Shown here: positions 24,770-38,179 of the stretch, piece by piece | How the letters are laid out: each line of letters opens with the position of its first letter | How positions within the stretch are numbered: the first letter of the stretch is position 1 | DNA from: Hirsutella rhossiliensis | Lineage: Eukaryota; Ascomycota; Sordariomycetes; Hypocreales; Ophiocordycipitaceae | Direction of reading: 5' to 3' | Assembly (NCBI RefSeq): GCF_020360975.1 | Contig: NW_025408676.1 | Coordinates: 2,976,001 to 3,040,000 of the forward strand | DNA length: 64,000 nucleotides | Translations under genes and position numbers: made by a program | Notes under the pieces: model-generated | Told to the model about the DNA's origin: nothing | The model's database searches: none | What the model saw: only the letters and a program-made list of their open reading frames with translations

Positions 24770-27700
24770 TTATATAAAATAGGTAGATAGAAAGAATATA
24801 AATTTACTAGACTTAAGAGAAATTTAAATTATACCTTATAGACTATAAGGATAGAAGCTATCCTTATAAAAGAAAAGCTTATTGCTGCTTTAGAGTAAGT
24901 AAATTATATATAGACTACGGAGGCTTTATCTATAATATTCCTTTAAGTCGAAGATAGTCCCTTAATATAAATTCGGTATCTAAAAAATGCTAAAGAAGCA
25001 TAGGATGAGCTTAAAAAGCTATATAATCCGTCGAACTTTTCGTCGAATTATCTACTTATTAAGCAGCTCTTTAATCTTAGTCCCTCGGACTCTAATTTAA
25101 AGAAATACCTTTATAAGGTAAAGGAAATCTACGAGGATTTAAAATCCTATAATATAGAAATTCTAGAAGTTATTCTTATAGCATAGATTCTTAATTGCCT
25201 TAATAAGGAATTTAGAAGCTATATTATAAATATTACGTAGAGCCTTAGGTATAATTCTATAGCGTTTACCCTTAAAACCCTTATAGCTAGTCTTTTAGAC
25301 GAAGGTAAAAGAATAGAAGATATAGACGAATCTTCGAAGAAAACCTTCCTAATATAAAGGAAGCCTTAGAAATCCTATAGAAATTCTATAAATACTCCTT
25401 ATTATAAGGAATATAAAAAACTAGGGTATTTTATAGTAAATTGCTATAAATTATACCTAAATAAGGCTCCTACTTATTAGGTATTAAATAAAGGAAAAAG
25501 GGATAATAGGACTTAAATTTCTAAGAAGAGAAAATCTTCTTCTTCTTCTTTTTCTAGGAAGAAATCCCCTTTTAGTAGCATTTCTACTACTAATAAAAGA
25601 AGGAAGGCTCGAATTACCGAGCTAGAGTCCGATTTAGAAGATAGTAATAAGGTCTTAAATATAGCTTCGTAAGAAAATATAGACCTAGATATCGACCTTA
25701 TAGACCTTTCTAGGGCTCCGACCCTTATATAAACGTCTAAGGATTTAGAGGTAATTTTAACCTTTATAAATACCCCTATAGTAGAAGCTAATAAAGACTC
25801 TCTTTTAGGACCTCTAAAAGCCTTGATTCCTAGAATAAAGGAATTAGTCTTAAAGGTAAGAGAAGGAGGATTTCCTAGTTATAAGAATAAAAGAATCTTT
25901 GATTTTATATATAATACCGGAGCTACTAAGTATATAGTATCTAATAAGAATTTCCTTATTAACTATAAAGAAATTAAGTCTAAAGTTTACTAGGGAAAAG
26001 CTTTCTTTATATTAGTAAAAGGAAAGGGGGACTTAGTATTTAAGTTCCTATATAGTAAAAAAAGGTATATCCTTTAAGACTGCTTTTATATACCTAAATT
26101 AAGGGTAAATATACTATCCTAATCTTATTTTAATAATACCTATACCTTAATAGGAGGAAATAAAGTCCTTTTATTAGATAATAAAGCTAAGGTCCTTACT
26201 AAAGGATTTCTTAGAAATAAATTATATTATATTCCTATAGAACCTTTATTAGAAAGCTAATTAATCCTTATTACGTCTTTAAAAGCAAAGGATATAGATT
26301 TTTATACTTAGCACTTACGCTTAGGGCATATAAATAGTAGGGCTATTTTAGAAATATTAAAAAGATATAATAAGGATATAAAAATGCCTCTAGAAGAGGA
26401 AAATAAAATAAGGCAATACGAAATATATATTAAAGCTAAAGTAATAAATAAGGTTAATAAATAACCTTCGTATAAGTCTTATTCTTATTTAGAAAAAATA
26501 GTATTAGATATTTAGGGGCTAATTAAAGTGCCTACTTATAATAAATATTACTATTATATCTCTTTCCTAGATATAGGAACCTAATATCTAGAAATATACC
26601 TTCTTTAAAAAAAGGGAGAAGCTCTAGATAGGTTCCTAGAATTTAAAAATAGGGTAGAAAATAGCCCTAAAAATACTAGGATTAGAGAAGTATTTTCTAA
26701 TAATGCTAAAGAATTTATATATAAAATAAAGCTCTATTGCGAAAAAGAAGGAATTACCTTTAATTCTAGTCCTCCTAGGACGCCGGAATCCAATAGTAGA
26801 ATAAAAAGAATAAATCGTACTATATTAAAAAAAGTACGAGCTCTTTTATTTACTACTAGGCTTCCTAAATATTTATAGGGAGAAGCTGTTTTAATAGCTA
26901 CCTATTTATATAATAGATTACCGTATTCTACGATAGGATTTAAAAGTCCTATAGAAAAGAGGGATAATATAATACTACCCTTCGAGACCTTAAATAAAAT
27001 TAAGACCTTCGGAAGCCTTATATATTATAAGAATAAAGACCCTAAAGATAAGCTAGATAATAGAGCTTTTAAGGGAATAATAGTAGGCTATTTAGAAAAT
27101 ATATATAAAATCTAGGATTTTTCTAAGAGAAAGATTACTATCTCTAGAGATATTACTATACTAGAAAATAAATTTATAAAAAATCTAGAAATCTTTAGTA
27201 GTAATAATACCTTTGATTTTAATTCTATTCCGAATAAAGATAAGCTAGAAAGCTATATCCTTATAGAGGAAGCTACTAAAGAACCTAGAGATAAAAGTCC
27301 CTCGCCCTCTATAGAAGAAGAGTCTTTAAAATACGATCTTATTCCTACTACTAGTAAAATAGTAGTAGAATTACCTAAGAAGCTAGAAGGGTTCGATTCT
27401 AACTATATCGAATACCCTAACGTTAATTTATTTCTAAACTACGATTTTATAGAGTTAATTCTAGCTAGTATAGAAAATTAGGATCTAAAAATTCTAAAGA
27501 CCTATAAATAGGCAATAAATAGCCCTAAAATAGTATTTTAGAAAGATACTATAATTAAGGAAATTATCTAGCTAATTAAATATAAAACTTAGAATTTTCC
27601 TACCTTCCTAGGGATAGGGAGGCTATAAGAGGCCGCTAGGTCTATACTATTAAGAAGGATAGTTAAAATAATATAATAAAATATAAAGCCCGTTTTATAA

Positions 27701-29135
27701 TATAGGGATTTAAGTAGATCTATAGCTTAGATTTCCTAAATACCTTCTTAACTACGGCTAGACCTAAATCTATTAGAATTCTACTTATTTTAGCTATTAT
27801 CTACGAATTTAAAGCTTTATAAATAGATATAATAAATGCCTTCGTATATACCGATATAGATAGCGAAGTATATATCGATCTTCCTATAGGCTACGAAGAA
27901 TACGCTCTTAAAGAATATTATTTAAAATATAGATTAGCTTATAGAGCTAAAGGAATTAAATTAACTAAATTCCTAGACCTATATAAAACCAGTTAAATTA
28001 AAGCAAAGCTAAAGAAAGCATTATATAGCCTAAAATAAAGTCCTAAGCTCTAGTATAATTATTTAAAAATTATACTAAATAAACTCGGATTTCTTCCTCT
28101 TTTAATAGATAAAGGAGTATTTATAAATAAGGACTATAGTATAGCCTTAGTAATTTACGTCGACGACTTTCTTATAGTAGGGCCCTTTAAATCTATAATA
28201 GAAGAAAGATTATTTAAAGAATTATCTAAATTCCTAGATTTTACTATCTTAGGAGATATAAAAGACTTCTTAGGTCTAAATATTATAATAAACCGAGAAA
28301 ATAAAGAGCTATATATATCCTAAGAAAATTATACTTTAAATAAATTAAAGGAATTTAAAAAAGAAGGTTTAGGAACTTTAAATTTACCTACTATAGTAGG
28401 CTTTAAGCTTATAAAAGTAAAGGAATTACCTTCTAAGAAAGATATATTATAATTTTAGAAAGAAATAGGATCTCTATTATACTTAGCCTTATTTACTAGG
28501 CTAGATATCTTATATTCTATAATTTCCTATACTAGATTCATGCTAAGCCCGACTAAACGTATTTTAAGGCTTTAAATATAATTTAGAAATATTTAAATAA
28601 ATTCCTAGCCTAAAGATTAAATATAATTATAATATCCCTTTTACCTATCTATATATAAAGGGTTTTACCGACTCTAGCTAGGCGTTAGATTTAACGGACG
28701 GAAAGTCCTTTTCCGGTTACTATTTTTATATATATAATAATATAATAAGCTAGGCTTGCTCTAAGTAAAAGGCCGTTGCCCTTTCTACCTACGAAGTAGA
28801 GTATATTAGCCTTAGGGAGGTAAATAAAGAAGCTATTTATTTAAATATACTTTTTAAAAATATTACTAAGGATCTATCTATTAAGATTCCTAATACTATA
28901 CCTCCTATTTTAATAGATAATACTACTATTATTAAATTAGTAGAAAATCCGGAATTTTATAAAAGGTCTAAGTATATAAGATTAGCCTATTACTATACTA
29001 GAACTAGTATAAGAGAAGGGGAAATTAGAGTTTTTTATATTAAATTAGAAGATAATATAGCTAATATTTTTATAAAGGAATTAAGACCTAGATTACTCTA
29101 TAAATTTAGAGACAGTCTATCCTTAATATAAGTTC
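24770..29135 (+). pseudogene. gag-pol of the Copia element, RIP-mutated
   Basis: The order Gag, protease, integrase, RT, RNase H is that of Ty1/Copia. The protease motif is near 25,910 (Asp of D-T-G-A changed to Asn). The integrase zinc segment with L-R-L-G-H is near 26,310, and its Cys residues read Tyr. The RT motif YVDD is intact at 28,156-28,167. RNase H with the K-A-V-A-L-S-T-Y-E-V-E-Y block is near 28,770-28,810. One frame is kept for long distances with TAA/TAG in place of Gln or Trp, and there is at least one frame change near 27,660-27,700. Not functional. Confidence 0.9.
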
Positions 29136-29495
29136 CTAAGCAATTAAAAGGGTTTTAGATATTTCTTATACTTTCTATATCTTTCCCTACTAGGTTTTTC
29201 CTTTTAGGTTTCCTAGAGAAATATTTACTAGGTTTTTATCTATTAAGATTTTCCTAGTAATAATAGGTTTTACCTTATATAAGGTTATCCTATAAATAAT
29301 TATTATAACTATAGATTTTTCCTACTATAGGTTTTTCTATTAGTATATACCTAAGGATTTTTTCCTAAGAAAGAATAGGTTTTATATATCCTATTAAGGT
29401 ATAAGAATAGTTTTCCTATATTAGGTTTTTACCCTATATATATACTACTATAAATAAATTAGTAAAGAGTATATAAATCTACTCTTTAAGGAGGC

Positions 29496-30063
29496 TATAA
29501 GGAACGGTGTTCCTACTATAAATAAAGCAGCTATAATATACTCTCCCGATTATATAAGCTAATAAGTAGTATATTAATTATAGATAAAATCTTATCCTAT
29601 AGAGTAAGAATCGCTCGTTAGTTTATATATTATTATATATTAAACGGGTTGCCGGTTATCGTATAATTAGGAATCGAAGGAATAGAGCTAGCTTAGAATA
29701 CTAGCTAAGACTTCTTAAGAATACTAGCACGACCAACCTCCTTTAAACACGAATATTAGAGGAACTAAGACACTTCTAGATTTACTCGAGGTATTATAGA
29801 ATTCCCTAGTCTTAGGGCTATACGGCAGCCTAAATCTAGTCCCGAAAGGTTCTTCCGTTTAGCTATAATTATCTATATAAGATAGTATGTCCGCTAGTAA
29901 ATAGAGAGAGAATTATTAACTTTAATACCTCTTCTATATACTAATATACTACTAATAAATTCTATTAAAAATCCTACCTTATACTCCTTCTTCCCCTCTA
30001 TTACGTAGTCTTACGTAATTCCTTAATTTCCTAAAATTCCGCTTTTACTTATATACCTTAAGA
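29496..30063 (+). repeat. 3' LTR of the Copia element
   Basis: A 568-bp direct repeat of the left LTR, followed by the target duplication AGACG. Confidence 0.93.
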
Positions 30064-30068
30064 AGACG

Positions 30069-30324
30069 CTAGTTTACGTAAGTATTAATTTTCTATTAGC
30101 GGAATACGTATATAGTAGTCTAGGTAGACCTTAATAGTACCCTAGTCCTTTTATAAGGTCGGGAAGGAGGCGACTATACGTTAGATCTTTTCTATAAACG
30201 TAGGGTTCTAATTATAGATTTTAACGTCCTTTAAAGTAGTTATTTCTAGGAGGCTATAGTCTCGTAAAATCCCGATTTTATAGTTTAGAGTCTATCTATA
30301 CGTTTATAAAAGGAGTTCCCCTTT
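30069..30324 (-). pseudogene. Short piece of element C pol between Copia and Gypsy A
   Basis: It is flanked by AGACG on the left and AGCGG on the right, the two insertion duplications. By position it belongs to the protease-RT part of C on the minus strand. It is too short to assign from its own sequence. Confidence 0.6.
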
Positions 30325-30329
30325 AGCGG

Positions 30330-30779
30330 TATAACGACCGGTATTATTCCTAAGGGATAAACCTATCGAGGGGTTTATATTAGTAGATATAATAGGGCGT
30401 GGTCTAAGTAATAATAAGTATATTACGTTAGTAATAAGTTAGAGGTCGTAGACCGTAGACTATAACTAGGTAATTAGAATTAGAGATAGAATCGTAATAA
30501 AGATCTATATTAAAAGCTAGAGAGCTATCTATTTAAAGGAGTAAAAGTAGGTAGCTATATATACCTATAGAGACTATCCTTAGATTATAGGCCTAGCTAT
30601 AATCCCTAACGTTAGATTATATAAAGCGTAGTAATCCTATTAATCCTAGATTACTTAGATCTCTACGATCCCCTCGATCTTATATCTATTAGATAGTCGT
30701 GCTAACTATTTATCCGTTAGACCGTATTACGTGCTTAACGTAGTCGACCGTTAGCGGCCTAGTAGCCGTAGTCGTAATA
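30330..30779 (-). repeat. 3' LTR of Gypsy A2
   Basis: A 450-bp direct repeat of 37,725-38,174 with RIP-type differences. It is preceded on the left by AGCGG. Confidence 0.93.
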
Positions 30780-30919
30780 CGATATCTCCCTTCCTTTTAG
30801 TCTTATCTATAAGACCTACTATAGCTGCCTTAGCCGCCGTATATAAATATACCCTTATCGCGTCGTGCGTAAGTATATCGTTCCTTATTTCTTTATCTTT
30901 TTAGAATATACTACTAATA

Positions 30920-31648
30920 GTATATCTAGTCGTATACTAAAAAATCGTTCCTAAAAAGCCTCCGAGCGCGCTACTTTTACTAAATATATTAACTTAAGTA
31001 GAGATCCTACTAATATACCGTATACTCGATACTTTAAGGCGAAGAAGATAAATTATTAAATAGCTAAAAATTCTTCGCGCTATAATAATTATATTACTAG
31101 TAGTCGTCCCTATTATAATAGTGTTTTAGTAGCCTCTTTTTATAAGTATCTTTTAATTCTTTCTATATATAGTAGCTAACGTATTTCTTCTAGTAATTAA
31201 ATTATTAGCGGAGTAGCATAGGCTATATTCTAAAGAGGAGGAAGCTAGGGAAGCCTTATTAGAGCTTTAGGTATAGCTTACGAACCTTTAGTCGTAAATA
31301 TCTATCGCCGTTAATCGTTTAGCTTATATTTAGAAGATTTAAAATCGTGCGAAGGAAAAGAGTTCTAAGTTATTTCGTCGTAGTATCTAAGAAGTAGATA
31401 CCGAGGATAGCGTTTTACCTACGCTCGATATATATAAGTATTAGGTAGCAAATAATTTATAATCGTTAGGCGTTCTTAATAAGGCGAATTAGTCCTTATT
31501 CGGTATTAGCGAGGAGTTTATAGATCTTAGTCCTTTAATCCCTCCTAAACCTTCTAGTAAAATTATTAAAGTAAAGAGCTATAGTAGGTTAAGTGCTTAA
31601 GTAGTTCCTAGGTATTTTCCTCTAGTCTATATCCCTTTTACTTAATAA
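30920..31648 (+). pseudogene. Probable antisense accessory gene of Gypsy A2
   Basis: The plus-strand frame at 31,206-31,648 reads as a charged Glu/Ala/Leu-rich helical segment, then Arg/Lys-rich, then an acidic/hydrophobic tail. It ends in TAA TAA at 31,643-31,648, tail-to-tail with pol. Its make-up resembles coiled-coil hypothetical proteins that are frequent in fungal genomes (from memory, not checked). Stop density is about 9%, so support is weaker than for elements D and B. The 5' end and any intron are unclear. The position between pol and the 3' LTR is the same as in the other elements. Confidence 0.35.
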
Positions 31649-31649
31649 G

Positions 31650-34600
31650 GTATTTTTATTACTAACCTTATTTTCTTATATCTAGTATTTATTCTACTTT
31701 ATATTCTTAATTATCGTTAACTTCGATTTTTTTCCTATAGTTTAGCGTTTCGTAGCGCTAGTTCTAATAATAAGATATAAAATATCGGGTATATCCGTAT
31801 TATTATTAATAGCAAAAGTTTATAGTTAACTTTTAAAATAGTTTTCTTAACCTTAAACGGTCTAAGTTTCTTAAAATCTAATTTATTACTTAGTCGTTTT
31901 ATTTTAATATTTTATCGTACGAGGTAGACTATATCTCCCTCTTAAAAGATTAGTCCTTATAATCTTTTCCGGTTATAGTAAGTAGACATTCGTTCTCTAA
32001 TAAATTAAAGTTCTTATTATATTTCTTTATATAATTTTTATAGCTAATCTACTTATAATATCGCTTATTCTACTTATAGTCTTTATCTAGTAACCTTAAA
32101 TACTTCTAGGTTATATCTATAATTAGCGTATACTAGTAAGAGCTTAGTTATTTCCGTAACTAAGCTATTATAAGCTAGTTACGCTATTAGTAGCTATTTA
32201 ACTTAATCGTTTTATTTATAGCTAATATAGTATCGTAAATATTATTTAAGCGTTTAGTTAAGTCGTTCTATTTATCTATCTATTTATAGGTAATAAGCTA
32301 TACTAAGCTTATATTTCGTCCCTAATTATACTATAAGAGCTTACTAAAATTTAGCTATAAACGTACTTCCTTTATTAGAGATAATCTTATTTAGTAGTCT
32401 ATAATTACTAATAATAGTTCGTAGGAATATATATACTAGCTCTTTTATATTACTAGCTTCTTTATACGGTAAAAAGTATCTATACTTTATTAATCTATTA
32501 ATAATAATAAATATACTATTATACTTAACGTTAGTTATAGGTTCTTTTAACGGTAGTAGCTTTATAATATAGTTAAAGGCTATTAAATCCTATAGTTTCT
32601 CTAGTACTAGTAGCGGTTATAATTCTCTATATAGTTTATATCGTTTAGCTTTACTTTATATATAAAGTTTATATTCTTTAATAACTTTTTATACTACTTC
32701 CTTAAGCTATAGGAAGTTATATTATCGTTTAATCCGTTTTATTATTCTTTAGATTCCCTAGTATCTATATATTAGATATTCGTATATATCTTATATAACT
32801 TTATCTCGTAATTCTAGTAGTATCTAGATTTTATTTTTATATATTAGAACTTCTAAATATCCTATATTATATCCGTTCGGTACTTTATATTCTTTTATCT
32901 ATTTTAGGATCTTTTAGTAAGTTAAGTTATTAGGTTATACTTTAAATATTGCGTTTAACTATCGTTGCTAGTAGTTCCTATTTTCGTTGATTTCTAGGAG
33001 CTATCCTTTCGCTATAGGTGCCCTTATATTATAGTCGCTTCGTCGACTAAGGGCATTAGCTCGACCGTTTTCTATTCCTTTTCTATAGATTATTTCGTAG
33101 TCGAATTTTAATAAGTATTCGGCCTATTAGATCTATTATCTATTTAACTATTACGTCGTTATAAAATATAAGATATTCTTATAATCTATATAGACCTTAA
33201 CTTTATACTTACTTTTAAGAAGGTAATATCGAAATTCCTTAAAAGCTTAAATAATTATAAGGAATTCTTTATCGTAGATAAGGTAATTAAGTTCTACGCT
33301 ATATAGCTTTTTTAAGTAGAATATAATTAGTCGTAGTCTTCCTTTATTATTTTTCTATCCGATTTATACTCCTAAAGTAAAGTCTAATATATTAGTTTCG
33401 AGTTCGATTTATTATTTTAGATCGAAGGTAGTTAAGACTAGTTCTTATATAATCGTAGTTTTAATATATTTAAAAGCTTTATTAGCTTTATCGTCCTATA
33501 TAAATTCTTTTTCCTTTTTTATTAAGTTATATAATAGTACTATAATCTTTCCGAAATTTTTAATAAATCGTTAATAGTAATTTATAAATCCTAAGAAACT
33601 TTATACGTCCTTAATATTCTTTAGCGTTAGCTATTCTTTAACTAAGTTAATCTTATCTTATTATATTTATATCTCTCTTAATAAGATCGTATATTTAAGG
33701 AAGTCTACTTCCTATATATAGAACTTACTTTTCTTTAGTTTAACTAGTAACTTCGTATTCTAAAGTACGCGGAGTACCTTATAAACGTATTCCTTATATT
33801 CTTCTAGGGTATCTAAGAAGATTAGGATATTATCTAGGTATATTATTATAAAGATATCTAAGTATTTACGTAGGATATTATTAATTATCCGTTAAAAGGT
33901 AGCTAGTATATTTATAAGTCTAAATAGTATTACTAGATATTTAAATAGTCCGAATTTTTAAAGGCTATTATCTATTTATATCCCTTTTTTATATATATTA
34001 AGTTATAGGCGCCTTTAAGGTTAAGGGCTATAAACTATTTTTTACTATATAGTCGATCTTATAGTTCCGATATAAGCGGTAATAGTATTCGGTCCTTTAT
34101 TATAATATTATTTAAGCGTCTATAGTCGATAACTAGTTATAGCTTACCGTTTTTCTTTAAAATAAATATAACTAGGTAGCCTACTTTAGATATTAACGTT
34201 TATATATATCCCTTTTATAGATTCTCGTCGAGGTAGTCGCGTAGCATTTATAGTTACTTTTCGTTTAAGTTATAGATCTTATAAAACGTCGGCGTTATTC
34301 TATCCTTAAGATAAATTTTATAGTCTTATTAACTATATTTAAGTAACCTTATTTCTAGTCCTTCCTTAAAGAGTTTATTATATTTCCGGTATTCCTAGGG
34401 GATATTCTTTATTCTATCTTATAGGCTTTATTCTTTCTTTTAAGAGCTAGTTTCTCTTAACTTAAGCTCTTTATTAATTTATTTAAGGTCTTTCCTTAGA
34501 GTAGTAATAACTCTTTAAATCTTTATATTATATCCTTTATTCTATTTATATCGGATACTAGGTTATATAGCCGTATTAGTTAGTACGTAGGTCTTATTAG

Positions 34601-37600
34601 TCGATTTTATATCCGCTAGTTTAGTTACTATTTTTATTTATATCGCTAAAGCCTATAATAATTTACTTAAACGGTTATCCCTTTTATCTTATTTAGTAGC
34701 TAAATTATTATAAAATTTTACTTTCTTTTAAATCTATTAGTCTTAGAAACTTATGTCTTTATTTTAATATAGCTAGCTAGTTTTCTAGTTAATTAATAGG
34801 TTGCTCTCTTATAGCTATAGAAGTCCTAATATAAGGTTATATTCTTTAATATTTATAATATTAAAGTTAACTTATTTATCGTAGCCCTAGATATTAATAT
34901 CGAGGTAATTAATCTCTATATTAATAATTCCGTTATTATAGTTAAAGGCCTCTCCTTTAATATTCGTAAGTTTATATAGATCTTTCTTATATCTTTATAT
35001 AAATTAATAACGATTAATAACTTTAAGTAAAATATAATTACTTATCGCGCTATAGTTTAAAAGTATATATACGTAATATCCCGCGATTTAGATATTTAAT
35101 ACTATTTAGTCGCTATAGCTTACCGTTACTATATATAAGGTCCTTAGATCTTATTATATTATACTAGTCTATAGCCCTTTTATAGATAGCGTGCCTTATT
35201 TTTTACCTAGTCTTTATTCGTTTTATTTAAGTATTCTTCTTTAATTTATTATTAATATTATTTCTTTATATTTTCGTCGTATAGTATTATATTAGGGCTT
35301 AAGAGACTAATTTCTTATAGCTAATCGAAGATTTCTTATTTCTTAACGCTATATCGTTTATATTATACTACTTTATAGTTAATTACGTACTATACTTTAT
35401 AATTTTATTTATTTTTATACTAAAGGTTAAGTTTTTATTTAGCGTCTTTTTATTTTTTATATAGTATTTCCTTATCGATTCTTCCTTAGTTAAATACAGC
35501 TTATAGCCTTTATATATATTACTAATAATCTTTTAATATACCGTTATATCGTTTATACTATACTTATACTTTTTTATATTTATAAACTCTATAGTTTAGG
35601 TATATATATTTATTATAATCTTCTTTATTATATTTAATTTATTACGTAAGTCTTTAAAAGATTAATAGTTTAAATACCTTAGAGCGAGTAGCGCTATACT
35701 ATTCTTTTATTTTAGCGTATTTATAGATTTTATATATCTCTAAAAGATATCTCGTTAATAAACTATAATTATCGCGGTATTTAAGTAGCATACTATAATT
35801 AGGTTTTAATAATATAACTTAGTTATTTAGGTAGTATTAATCGATTTTCTAGTAGTTTAGTTCTATACTTAGGTAGGGTTTTAAAAGTACTTATCCCTCG
35901 AACTTAACTAAGAAAGCGTTATATTATACCTTTATCTAGAAGTATATTATATAATTTAGGTAAACGTATAATATCTATAAAATATACTTATAGTACTTAT
36001 AAGTAAGTAGTATTTATAGATTATCTCTAAATTCTCCTCGTAGTTACTATTCTTATTATAGAGCTATAAAGGTATCGACTATAGTAATAGCTATAGTATA
36101 GTCTCCTCTATATAGTACCGGTTAATATCGAATTAATATAGCTTATTAGTTTTCTATAAGAATTTAAGGTATTTATTAGGTTCTAATTTTAAGTATTTCT
36201 TTAAATTCTTTAAAGTATAAAGCGTATTCTTTAATCGTAGTATTTTCCCTTAATAGCGAGGGTAGTAGTATAAGTTTATTCTCGTCTTCTATTTCTCTAA
36301 GTATTTCTTATTTTTTAGAGCTTATATTATCGATACTTCGTTATTCTTCCTTAGGTTATTATCTAAGTTTCGTAAGTATAAGGGCTATATCTATATCTTC
36401 TTTATTATATTATTTATAAACTACCTATCGTTATTATCGATTTTTATTTTATATATCTTCTTAGAATCGTTTACTATTCTTCTTAATCTAGTCTTAGGAG
36501 ACTCCTTTAAGATAGGGGTATTTTAGTTCTACGAATTTAACTTATTTCTATATTTTAAGATCCCTTCGTTATATTATTATAAGGGTTTTCTTTAATTACT
36601 TTAAGAACTATCTAATACCGTTTTTATCGCTTAAGTATACCGTATATTTATTATTATAGTATATAGTCTAACTAAGGAGTTTATACTTTAGTTCCTATCT
36701 ATTAATAGCGTTTAAGTATTTCTTACCTTCTAGGGCTAGTACCTAATAGGTTTTCTTCTCCTTATAAGGTTATTTATATTCTTTAAAGTAATATCTAAGT
36801 TTCCTATAGTTAAAATACTTTCCTTTACTTTTCTATATTATATTTAGATCTATCCTACCTAGGTTAGTTATATAGGTATAGGTAATAGGAGTTTCGCGCT
36901 TCTTTTTATAGTTAGTATATTAGTTAAAGTTATTCCTATAAGAAGGGTTTTAGTTTCCTCTTCCTTACTTCTTTTCTTAGCGTCGCGTATACTATCTATT
37001 ATCGATTCGTACTACTATAGTAATATAGTCTAAGAGGTTATTAAGTTAATTTTCCTTATAGAGCTCGTCCTTAACTTCTTCTTTAAGCCTATTATAGAAT
37101 TATAATATAAGAGGTTTATCGTCCTAATTAAGCTTTAAGGTAACTTAACGGAACTTTATAGTATAATCTAATACTAAGATTCTTTATTAAAGTTCTCGAA
37201 GTTTTTATTTAGCTTTTTATTCCTCGTTAGTTATTCTAAATACCTTTATAATAGCTTCTTTAAATCTTTAGAAACTAGTAAAGACTTTATCTATTTCGTT
37301 ATCTCGTCGCGCTAGTTAGTTATCGAGAAAGTCCCTTATAATAGGTCTAAACTAAGTAAGTACCGTTCTAGATAAATAATTTCCTACGTAGAGTACCTTT
37401 TCGACTAGGTCTAAGAGTTTAGTAGGGTAAAACCGGTAGTAGGCCTTAAGTTAAGTAAGAAAGTCTCGAAGCGTACTATAAGTACTATCGAATAGTCCTA
37501 GCTATTTTAGTTTAACTACTTCTTTAAGGTCCCTAACTTATCCGTTACCTCCTCCGTTCTTAAGTAACTATACCTTATATTAAAGGGCGATAATTTCGCG

Positions 37601-37700
37601 TATTATATCCTAAAGCGATATAGTAGCTCTAGAGTTAGTTAATCTAGTTTACTATATAGGTATATTAATAGTTACGATATTACTTAGAGTAACGTAGTAT
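31650..37700 (-). pseudogene. gag-pol of Gypsy A2, RIP-mutated
   Basis: Read on the minus strand, a Gag zinc knuckle CX2CX4HX4C (Cys codons changed to Tyr) lies at 36,776-36,817. The RT active site is at about 33,817-33,855, reading YLDN. The RNase H block with D-Y-K-N-L/I and L-N-R is near 33,070-33,195. The integrase core segment I-I-S-N-K-G-S lies near 32,330-32,400, with its catalytic Asp read as Asn. Domain order is that of Ty3/Gypsy (RT, RH, IN). TAA/TAG codons are frequent throughout. Confidence 0.88.
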
Positions 37701-37724
37701 TATATTAAATAAGAGCTTTTAACG

Positions 37725-38174
37725 TATAACGACCGGTATTATTCCTAAGGGATAAACCTATTAAGGGGTTTATATTAGTAGATATAATAAGGCGTGGTCT
37801 AAGTAATAATAAGTATATTACGTTAGTAATAAGTTAGAGGTTATAGACCGTAGACTATAACTAAGTAATTAGAATTAGAGATAGAATTATAATAAAGATC
37901 TATATTAAAAGCTAGAGAGCTATCTATTTAAAGGAGTAAAAGTAGGTAGCTATATATACCTATAGAGACTATCCTTAGATTATAGGCCTAGCTATGATCC
38001 CTAACGTTAGATTATATAGAGCGTAGTAATCCTATTAATCCTAGATTACTTAGATCTCTACGATCCCCTCGATCCTATATCCGTTAGATAGTCGTGCCGA
38101 CTATTTATCCGTTAGACCGTGTTACGTGCTTAACGTGGTCGACCGTTAGCGGCCTAGTAGCCGTGGTCGTAATA
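37725..38174 (-). repeat. 5' LTR of Gypsy A2
   Basis: A 450-bp direct repeat of the left LTR, followed by AGCGG (38,175-38,179). Confidence 0.93.
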
Positions 38175-38179
38175 AGCGG

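Larger units (their letters stand above)
24022..30063 (+). mobile_element. Ty1/Copia element, complete, partly RIPed
   Basis: Identical-length LTRs of 568 bp (24,022-24,589 and 29,496-30,063) enclose a 6.0-kb element with an exact AGACG target duplication (24,017-24,021 and 30,064-30,068). Right after the left LTR comes GGTTATAAGCCCGGC, which matches the complement of the initiator-tRNA anticodon arm with one G-to-A change. A polypurine stretch AAGGAGG (29,488-29,494) precedes the right LTR. It keeps more CA/TG than its neighbours, for instance in the left LTR at 24,236-24,420, so it is probably the youngest or least RIPed insertion. Confidence 0.95.
30330..38174 (-). mobile_element. Gypsy element A, complete copy (A2), RIP-inactivated
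   Basis: LTRs of 450 bp (30,330-30,779 and 37,725-38,174) begin TATAACGACC and end GTCGTAATA, an inverted pair. The target duplication AGCGG is exact (30,325-30,329 and 38,175-38,179). On the minus strand a polypurine tract AAAAGGAAGGGAGA (about 30,786-30,799) precedes the left LTR, fixing the orientation. The interior is colinear with the partial copy at 1-4,857. Length 7.8 kb. Confidence 0.95.
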
